Assembly (NCBI RefSeq): GCF_013215705.1
Contig: NZ_JABSQR010000015.1
Span: 1-64,000, forward strand
Reading direction: 5' to 3'
DNA: 64,000 nucleotides
DNA from: Moritella sp.
GTDB lineage: Bacteria > Pseudomonadota > Gammaproteobacteria > Enterobacterales > Moritellaceae
The position numbers and the translations under genes were made by a program. The notes beneath the pieces were generated by a model. The model saw only the letters and a list, made by a program, of their open reading frames with translations, was not told the DNA's origin and did no database searches. Positions 59,601 to 64,000 of the stretch are shown one piece after another; position 1 is the stretch's first letter, and each line of letters begins with the position of its first letter.

Positions 59601-60612
59601 AGCACTTAAAACAGGAGAAAAGCTCAAAAGTATTTTGAGTAGATTGAGCACTGACGAACTTGTAGAGGCTACACAGAAGCTGCTCAGCGGCAGAGGGCAG
59701 CATAGCTTTGCAGCGGATATAGGTAACGCAAGTGCTTGTATGAAGGGAAATTCTCATTGTGAGATTAGTGCATCTTCAAAGCCGCCTGCAACTAGAGTTG
59801 ATTTGAGTTATGCCGCTTATAAAGCTCGCTACCCAGGGGCAAGAATGAGTGAGTCACAGTATGCAGAACAGCTTAAAAACAGAAACATCGGTGAAGATGG
59901 TCGTTGGAGGAATAATGATTCGACTGGTAAACCATCAATCATTGGCAATCCGAAACCTACAATTAGATTTGATAATCTAGACCCTAAAGAATATGAGAAT
60001 TTAAATCGCAAGACCTCAGATCTTGACGGACATCCAGTAAATTTAAATTATCAAGATGTGGCAGAATTGCGTGTTGAAGCACATCTGGGCTATCAAAAAG
60101 CCAAAAAGACTGGTAATGACAATTTGATGAGGTTTTATGATACCAAAAAGAAACAATACTCGGCAGATTTAGGGGAAATGACGGCAGAGGGAATGAGCGG
60201 GAAACTAGTCGGTCATGATGCAACTAAACTGTATAGTAAGTATCCTGGTTTAAATAAAACAAACAACCAGTTCGATCAGATTTATAAATCTGGTATTGAA
60301 CCTGATATCACGATAACCTTTTTAGAAGCTAAAGGTGGTAATAGCAAATTAGGTAGTAAAATGTATGAAGGTGAACGTGTACAACAGGGCTCTAAAAAGT
60401 ACACAGAGTCAATCATTAAGGATATGAATAAGTGGTACGAAAAGGCAATTGAATCCGGTAAAATTCCAGATGGAATGTCGGAGTTTGAAGACACACTTGA
60501 TTACCTTAACAGGGATAGAAAGAAACTGAAATTTGAATATAAAGTTGTTAAGCAGACAATTGATGATAATGGCGCATTAAGACATATTGAAGTGATTGAT
60601 TATGAACAATAG
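56626..60612 (+). CDS. CdiA/FhaB distal half with DUF637, pretoxin and nuclease-like toxin tip
   Basis: A 1328-residue exported toxin. The ATG at 56626 has GGAG 6 bases upstream and begins its own signal peptide (core VVANILTLVMFLNISIPAYA). Residues 186-212 carry LSEDVIWPEKRTLKSGKSVY, the LTxDIVWxVxxxVTLPDG-type segment that in whole CdiA/FhaB proteins precedes the distal FHA repeats; repeats follow to about 560. DUF637-like Ala/Gly-rich hydrophobic sequence spans about 615-760. A VENN-like motif NAAENNAL is at 925-928, preceded by GIQTGG. The last 100 residues hold D1227, E1234 and K1236 in PDITITFLEAKGG, a PD-(D/E)XK-like nuclease pattern. No TPS domain is present. An immunity gene overlaps the 3' end. 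Confidence 0.82.
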   Translation: MPRIGSPIAELRDSKIYKVVANILTLVMFLNISIPAYAITNVNEVEDYLAGSGRYELSAQELDPVFKSIFKSNASFIFDGFDYFYNQAKEHNAHAFENASYKETKINNIIKFVPVAPDKPLYIGTPYVERGILKKQLYQLLNKSWISVDNGGYSDFNELTKDLYDNAQKLLANKQFKFGQNLTQVQIDNLSEDVIWPEKRTLKSGKSVYIPLVYLSKATIVSNKLVGSTFSFNNADINTKNFIVNGTSIEARRNLIINTLNNFTAMANGNVSAGGDLTINSGNELSNLSSKISGQTVTLTAHKLTNNTLVSRYDYGHGFSESFDTLGVIESIGDLNIKTSGDLISHGGQFDTQASMRIVSGGDVILRTQQANNQRYQSGNGWTDSEKSLVNLQTQLSAIDLLSITTDNSIISHGAIIKSEGILELLADKGITIIPAEDIYSSSTSFDTSGSGVFGSDESESEDLKRATIVRSLLKAGNSMVLKTEQGNIVLKAVAVDTLGAAKLIAEHGDIQLLISRHAESSDYKKSYEGSLSYRRQGHGYYREKAYYNEFVTSGGLMLDAFNGVRIEYAGHADDLDKTIEELAHSPELAWMKDIRDRSQSGEIDPAIWENVELIMNEWDYDDSGLSPAAMAIIAVIVSIVTYGAGAAIVGTAGGALNGAMVAAVQAGVTGLTNQVTTSLLGNGFDLSATLKELESSDTVKKLATSMVTAGVISGLDTTLFDGYINIDDPSIWAQSAQAVTHAAINTSVPLLINGESFDDFGESFLNNVAMSAVNTLGEKVANKIGIAAEGNNITDATKYIAHAALGCTLGSMTTAINGTNSSGVSEGCWSGAAGGVVGEYIGSTYRDDIDQIETETLGKINGILYEELTNDTGGSVEDYAKKQNLRFLELRQQGIDISKLAAGISVLVLEGNVDVGIQTGGNAAENNALFCAALWAAVEVALVAYTIYEVLQTAEKIVDLIKNGTDDQIRNELQGVLLEAGAEVAFGKIAKALKTGEKLKSILSRLSTDELVEATQKLLSGRGQHSFAADIGNASACMKGNSHCEISASSKPPATRVDLSYAAYKARYPGARMSESQYAEQLKNRNIGEDGRWRNNDSTGKPSIIGNPKPTIRFDNLDPKEYENLNRKTSDLDGHPVNLNYQDVAELRVEAHLGYQKAKKTGNDNLMRFYDTKKKQYSADLGEMTAEGMSGKLVGHDATKLYSKYPGLNKTNNQFDQIYKSGIEPDITITFLEAKGGNSKLGSKMYEGERVQQGSKKYTESIIKDMNKWYEKAIESGKIPDGMSEFEDTLDYLNRDRKKLKFEYKVVKQTIDDNGALRHIEVIDYEQ

Positions 60613-61891
60613 GAAAGCAGACGTGGTATTGACGCATCACAGATTTGATAAATTCGACACTCTTAACCCTTTAATAAAGGAAAAAATAAATTCACACTAT
60701 AGTAACAGAGTCGCAAGTTGTGAAAAATCAACGCGAGAGGACTTTAATGCTAATTTTTATAACAATTTCTTTTCACTGAATAGTATTCAGGATTTTATTG
60801 GGAAAAGTTATTTACTAAATAAACCGAAAACCCAAATTATGCGTCACCTGTATACATTTCCAGAGTCAGGGATGTTGGATGTCTTGTCTCAGTTACATGA
60901 GGGTAAAAAGATAACACTCACGTTAGAGGGGCATAGTTGTGAGGTGATTGCCGATAGTAAAAAGGAGTTAAGCTTTAGGGGTTGGCTTGACATGTTCTTC
61001 GTTACCTTGATATTACGCGATCATTTTTCTCACTTGCCGATACTACTTGGTTTGCCTGATAATATCATTTCAACGCCATATAGTTCAGGTGAGATTAATG
61101 GGTTTAATCTTGCATTTGCCGAACTATGCAAAGGTATGTTTAACCCCTACGCAGACATGCGTAAGCTAAGAGACAAGGTGGTAGAAGCATCTGCTCATTT
61201 TTATGTGGAGTGGGAGGAGCAGAAAGAATACGTTAATCATCTCTATTTACCCTTAGTTGAATTGATCTGCGTTGTTCACAGCGCAGAGAGAGAATCACAT
61301 TATCAGAGTAGCTTGTTGCACGCACTGCAGGCACATAAAGCCTACTATGATAATGAAGATAGGTCACATGATGCAGAGGCAATGATTGCGCTTTGTATCA
61401 CGGGCATTGCGGCTTATGCCTATGATAGGTTCGGCCTAGTACCAGAGTTTGAAACTGATTATATGCCGCTGTGGCTAGTAAAAGGCGAATTTCCGACTTA
61501 CGATGAGGCTTTTCCGGAAATAAAAGCACTACCTAAGCCAATACGCAGTGATTTTGAGTTTACCGCGGAAAATTTGCCCAGAACTGAACCGGAATTGAAG
61601 CGTATTTACGAAGCAGCACTAAAGTGGGCAAAAGAAGAACGAGAATTACCGCCTCTTTGTGATGTTATTGGCCGCGATATTGATTCTAAACAGGTCAACA
61701 AAAATATTGTTGGTGAAATTTTTATCGATGTACTAGGAGACGATTGGGTTCTAACGCTTTATTCTATGGAGCCAAGCTTAATACAAGATCCCCAAGCTTG
61801 GTTAGCAGCGATGACAACACGCTGGCAGGCGTTTATCGCACAATTTTCACAAGAGGCTATCACGAATGTGAGGTTTATTGAGTGTGATTAG
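60602..61891 (+). CDS. Imm49-like immunity protein
   Basis: A cytosolic protein of 429 residues without signal peptide or membrane helices. The central part (FRGWLDMFFVTLILRDHFSH, LLHALQAHKAYYDNEDRSHD, then ALCITGIAAYAYDRFG and FETDYMPLWLVKGEF) resembles Imm49, a helical immunity family known from polymorphic toxin loci. It is longer than the usual 250-300 residues because of about 150 extra C-terminal residues. The ATG at 60602 lies inside the toxin gene (11-base overlap), so the pair is translationally coupled, as expected for toxin-immunity genes. A TTG two codons earlier is less likely. It is presumed to bind and block the adjacent nuclease-like tip. Confidence 0.72.
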   Translation: MNNRKADVVLTHHRFDKFDTLNPLIKEKINSHYSNRVASCEKSTREDFNANFYNNFFSLNSIQDFIGKSYLLNKPKTQIMRHLYTFPESGMLDVLSQLHEGKKITLTLEGHSCEVIADSKKELSFRGWLDMFFVTLILRDHFSHLPILLGLPDNIISTPYSSGEINGFNLAFAELCKGMFNPYADMRKLRDKVVEASAHFYVEWEEQKEYVNHLYLPLVELICVVHSAERESHYQSSLLHALQAHKAYYDNEDRSHDAEAMIALCITGIAAYAYDRFGLVPEFETDYMPLWLVKGEFPTYDEAFPEIKALPKPIRSDFEFTAENLPRTEPELKRIYEAALKWAKEERELPPLCDVIGRDIDSKQVNKNIVGEIFIDVLGDDWVLTLYSMEPSLIQDPQAWLAAMTTRWQAFIAQFSQEAITNVRFIECD

Positions 61892-61923
61892 TGAATTAAC
61901 TCGTTTGTCGGAATCATTTAGTT

Positions 61924-61962
61924 GAAAAAGCCCGAAGGATTTTATTCGTTGGCTTTTTTATT
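61924..61962 (+). terminator. terminator of the toxin-immunity operon
   Basis: AAAAAGCC-C-GAA pairs with TTC-GT-GGCTTTTTT around a loop GGATTTTA and ends in T residues, 33 bases after the immunity gene. Confidence 0.75.
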
Positions 61963-62209
61963 TTTGCTATCGACAAAATTAGTCACGTCGTTATAAGTAA
62001 CCAAATATAATAACTGTATTAATTTTCCTGTCTAAATATGCATAACTGCTTGAAAGCAATCAGCGTTATAGTTAGCGTTCATTAATCGTAATAATTATCA
62101 CTCAACCTTGTTGGGCGGTCAATCATGGCTTAGGTATTGTATTAATAACCGTCGGTGGATTTTTATGATGATCAACTTAAAGTCACCAAATATATTGAGA
62201 GTAACCTTA

Positions 62210-62557
62210 ATGACAATATTTGAACATCATATCCATAATTTACCTGCCAAACCGATGGATTGGATGGTTGAAGATTATGCTGAATAGCTCGGTAGATTAG
62301 AAAAAAACATGGCTGATTTTTTTGATTTTAATAAATTTTAATAAATTTTAATAAATTTTAATAAATTTTAATAAATTTTAATAAATTTTATATGAATTTT
62401 ATATGAATTTTATATGAATGATATGAACTTATGGAACTTAATAGTTCAAAGTAATTTATTAAAAAAGCCAACAGCAGAATGTATCCGTCATTGGTATGAC
62501 TATCAACAGGTATTAATGAAGAAAGTATTGCCTTTTATACATAAAGACAATACTTAA
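62210..62557 (+). pseudogene. broken small gene of unknown family
   Basis: The frame starting at 62210 encodes MTIFEHHIHNLPAKPMDWMV and, past an in-frame TAG at 62285, LGRLEKNMADFFDFNKF. A 10-base A/T array then destroys the frame, and a last part from 62414 encodes LWNLIVQSNLLKKPTAECIR and HWYDYQQVLMKKVLPFIHKD before a stop. Together these look like one helical protein of about 110 residues cut by a nonsense codon and by repeat expansion. I do not recognise the family. The 47-codon piece at 62414-62557 could still be translated from its own ATG. Confidence 0.5.
62325..62430. repeat. 10-bp tandem array ATAAATTTTA with 11-bp variants
   Basis: Six exact head-to-tail copies of ATAAATTTTA occupy 62331-62390, followed by two copies of an 11-base unit TATGAATTTTA and degenerate units. 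A/T tracts recur each helical turn, which should give curved DNA. Confidence 0.9.
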
Positions 62558-62629
62558 AAATTGCGCTTTCGTCATAAAAGTATAGCTAAGCAGGCAGCTC
62601 CATTAGGTTACTTATCTGCAATAGACTAA

Positions 62630-63739
62630 TTAAAGAGCATCGAGAGTTGGATAATCCGTGTAACCAAGTGTGTTACCACCAAACAGCGTAGCACCATCCA
62701 AGTCAGCGAGTTCATTGTTGTTTTTCAAACGTGAAACCAAGTCTGGGTTTGACACGAATGGACGACCGAAGGCGACTAGGTCAGCGTAACCTTTGTTTAG
62801 TACTTCATCTGCGCGTGCTTGCGTGTAGCTACCCGCGACAATGATGGTGTTAGTGAAAATTTGTCGCAACTGAATACGGAAGCTTTCAGGGATCACGGGT
62901 GCATCATCCCAATCCGCTTCTGATAAGTGCATATAAGCGATATCACGAGCTTGTAGTGCTTGCGATGCATCAAGGATTGTTGCAACGATATCTGGGCAAT
63001 CCATATCTTTAAAGGTGATGAATGGAGCAAGGCGAACACCAACCTTATCAGCCCCGATTTCTTTAATTACGGCATCAACAACTTCAAGCAGGAAACGGAG
63101 GCGGTTCTCACGCGTGCCGCCATAGTTATCAGTACGCTTGTTGGAGTTTGTACGAAGAAACTGGTCGATAAGGTAGCCATTACCACCGTGGATCTCAACC
63201 CCATCAAAACCCGCTTCTATTGCGCGTTTTGCAGCGTAAGCAAAATCGTTAATCACGCGATTTATATCTGCTTGATTCATCGCTCGGGGTTGAATGCAAT
63301 CCACCATGGTGCCGTTACCTTGGTCATCAGAAATCCAAACTTTAGTCTCAACTGGCGCGAGTGCTGAAGGTGCGATAGGTAGTTTACCGTTCTGAAATGT
63401 TGGGTGAGAAACGCGACCCACATGCCATAGCTGGCAGAACATCACAGCACCTTGGTCGTGTGCAGCTTTAGTTATTGGTTGCCAGCCTTTTACTTGTTCG
63501 TCGGTGTAAACACCAGGAGTGAATGAATAACCCTGGGAGTCATCTGAAATTTGAGTCGCTTCAGAGATGATTAAACCAGCTGTCGCCCGTTGCTTGTAGT
63601 ATGTTGCCATCATTTCATTTGGTATGTTACCTGGTTGACTTGTGCGAGCTCGGGTCATCGGGGCCATTACTACTCGGTTTTGTAAATCCAAACTTTGGAG
63701 ATTCGCTTTCTGGAATAATTTACTCATCGGTGTTTTCAT
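62630..63739 (-). CDS. Old Yellow Enzyme-family NADH:flavin oxidoreductase (NemA-like)
   Basis: FMN enzyme of 369 residues reducing activated C=C bonds or nitro groups of electrophiles such as N-ethylmaleimide. FQKANLQSLDLQNRVVMAPM opens the TIM barrel. HGGNGYLIDQFLRTNSNKRT carries the substrate-binding His and Asn and the proton-donating Tyr. GKGYADLVAFGRPFVSNP-like sequence near 335 binds FMN phosphate. AAGGAAA precedes the ATG. It is divergent from a LysR-type regulator, the usual pairing for stress-induced OYE genes. Confidence 0.93.
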   Translation of the reverse strand: MKTPMSKLFQKANLQSLDLQNRVVMAPMTRARTSQPGNIPNEMMATYYKQRATAGLIISEATQISDDSQGYSFTPGVYTDEQVKGWQPITKAAHDQGAVMFCQLWHVGRVSHPTFQNGKLPIAPSALAPVETKVWISDDQGNGTMVDCIQPRAMNQADINRVINDFAYAAKRAIEAGFDGVEIHGGNGYLIDQFLRTNSNKRTDNYGGTRENRLRFLLEVVDAVIKEIGADKVGVRLAPFITFKDMDCPDIVATILDASQALQARDIAYMHLSEADWDDAPVIPESFRIQLRQIFTNTIIVAGSYTQARADEVLNKGYADLVAFGRPFVSNPDLVSRLKNNNELADLDGATLFGGNTLGYTDYPTLDAL

Positions 63740-63905
63740 GATTGTTTCCTTGGGAAGTCGATAATGACGATTAATGATTTAGGCGAGTTAAGGTTAAGTT
63801 GTGTGCTACTTCTGTTGATGTCGTCATTATATTCTTTAGCTTTAATTTGATAATTGAGTAAAATATAAAATCATTATTCGGATAAACTAAATAATAGGGG
63901 GGAAG
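63740..63905. promoter_or_regulatory. divergent promoter region of OYE gene and LysR regulator
   Basis: A 166-base AT-rich gap between two divergent start codons, the place where a LysR-type protein would bind. No clear T-N11-A palindrome could be chosen. Confidence 0.5.
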
Positions 63906-64000
63906 GTGGATAAATTTTATGATATGGCCATGTTCGTGAGTATTGTGAAACACCATGGACTCGCTGCAGCTGGTCGTGACCTCGGCCTTTCTCCTGCGAC
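63906..64000 (+). CDS. LysR-family transcriptional regulator (partial, runs off window)
   Basis: Only the first 31 codons are visible: VDKFYDMAMFVSIVKHHGLA followed by AAGRDLGLSPA, the N-terminal helix-turn-helix of a LysR-type regulator. The likely start is GTG at 63906, just after a G-rich ribosome site; the ATG at 63924 or 63930 would cut into the conserved helix. It probably regulates the divergent OYE gene. Confidence 0.85.
   Translation, partial: MDKFYDMAMFVSIVKHHGLAAAGRDLGLSPA

Larger units (their letters stand above)
61892..62629. other. non-coding and decayed region after the immunity gene
   Basis: About 740 bases holding a terminator at 61924, the remains of a small gene at 62210-62557 and an A/T tandem array at 62325-62430. 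Nothing else was recognised. Confidence 0.6.

Noticed and set aside
62325-62430. CRISPR array
   Set aside because: Units are only 10-11 bases, head to tail, without spacers, and no cas gene is near.

Overview
The window reads as chromosomal DNA of a marine, probably cold-adapted gammaproteobacterium. The rpsU-dnaG-rpoD block, dusB-fis, aroQ-accB-accC, a sigma-32-type groESL promoter, the Vibrio-type aminoethylphosphonate locus, and AT-leaning coding sequence with many TTA/AAT codons all fit Alteromonadales/Moritellaceae or nearby Vibrio/Psychromonas relatives. The genus is my inference and was not tested by a search.

Left edge (1-2700): the end of an integrated element. It holds a possible IS end, a small SRA-like protein, and a P4-type tyrosine integrase abutting the 3' end of tRNA-Ile2(CAU). 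The rest of the island lies to the left of the window.

Core block 1 (2.8-15 kb): rpoD, dnaG and rpsU on the minus strand with an internal terminator, divergent tsaD, then a four-gene lipoprotein cluster (LPP20-type, LpoB-type, a COG3014-like protein, a second LPP20-type). On the minus strand follow fis-dusB and prmA.

Transport and metabolism (15-47.6 kb): a TolC/HlyD/ABC-2/ABC-2 exporter operon without an ATPase gene, a YbaK-type deacylase and an MscS channel. A divergent 2-aminoethylphosphonate locus follows (phnS-phnT-fused permease-phnR against phnW-phnX-FAD oxidoreductase), with three copies of one operator-like palindrome. Then come aroQ-accB-accC, acs, an MFS transporter, a stand-alone DsbD alpha domain, fxsA, cobA, a TetR-controlled RND pump with two tandem operators, aspA and a MATE pump. 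groESL follows with a heat-shock promoter.

Accessory right end (50-62.6 kb): decayed IS30 and possible IS200-like traces and a broken second CobW GTPase lie beside an intact CobW-DUF1826 pair under a near-ideal Zur palindrome. Next is the most unusual item: a contact-toxin system in which the CdiA/FhaB-type exoprotein is divided between two genes. The first (954 aa) carries the TPS secretion domain and filament. The second (1328 aa) has its own signal peptide, the distal filament region, DUF637, a VENN-like pretoxin motif and a PD-(D/E)XK-like toxin tip. An overlapping gene for a large Imm49-like immunity protein follows. No TpsB/CdiB transporter gene is present in the window. A broken small gene with 10-bp A-tract repeats, an Old Yellow Enzyme gene and the start of a divergent LysR regulator close the window.
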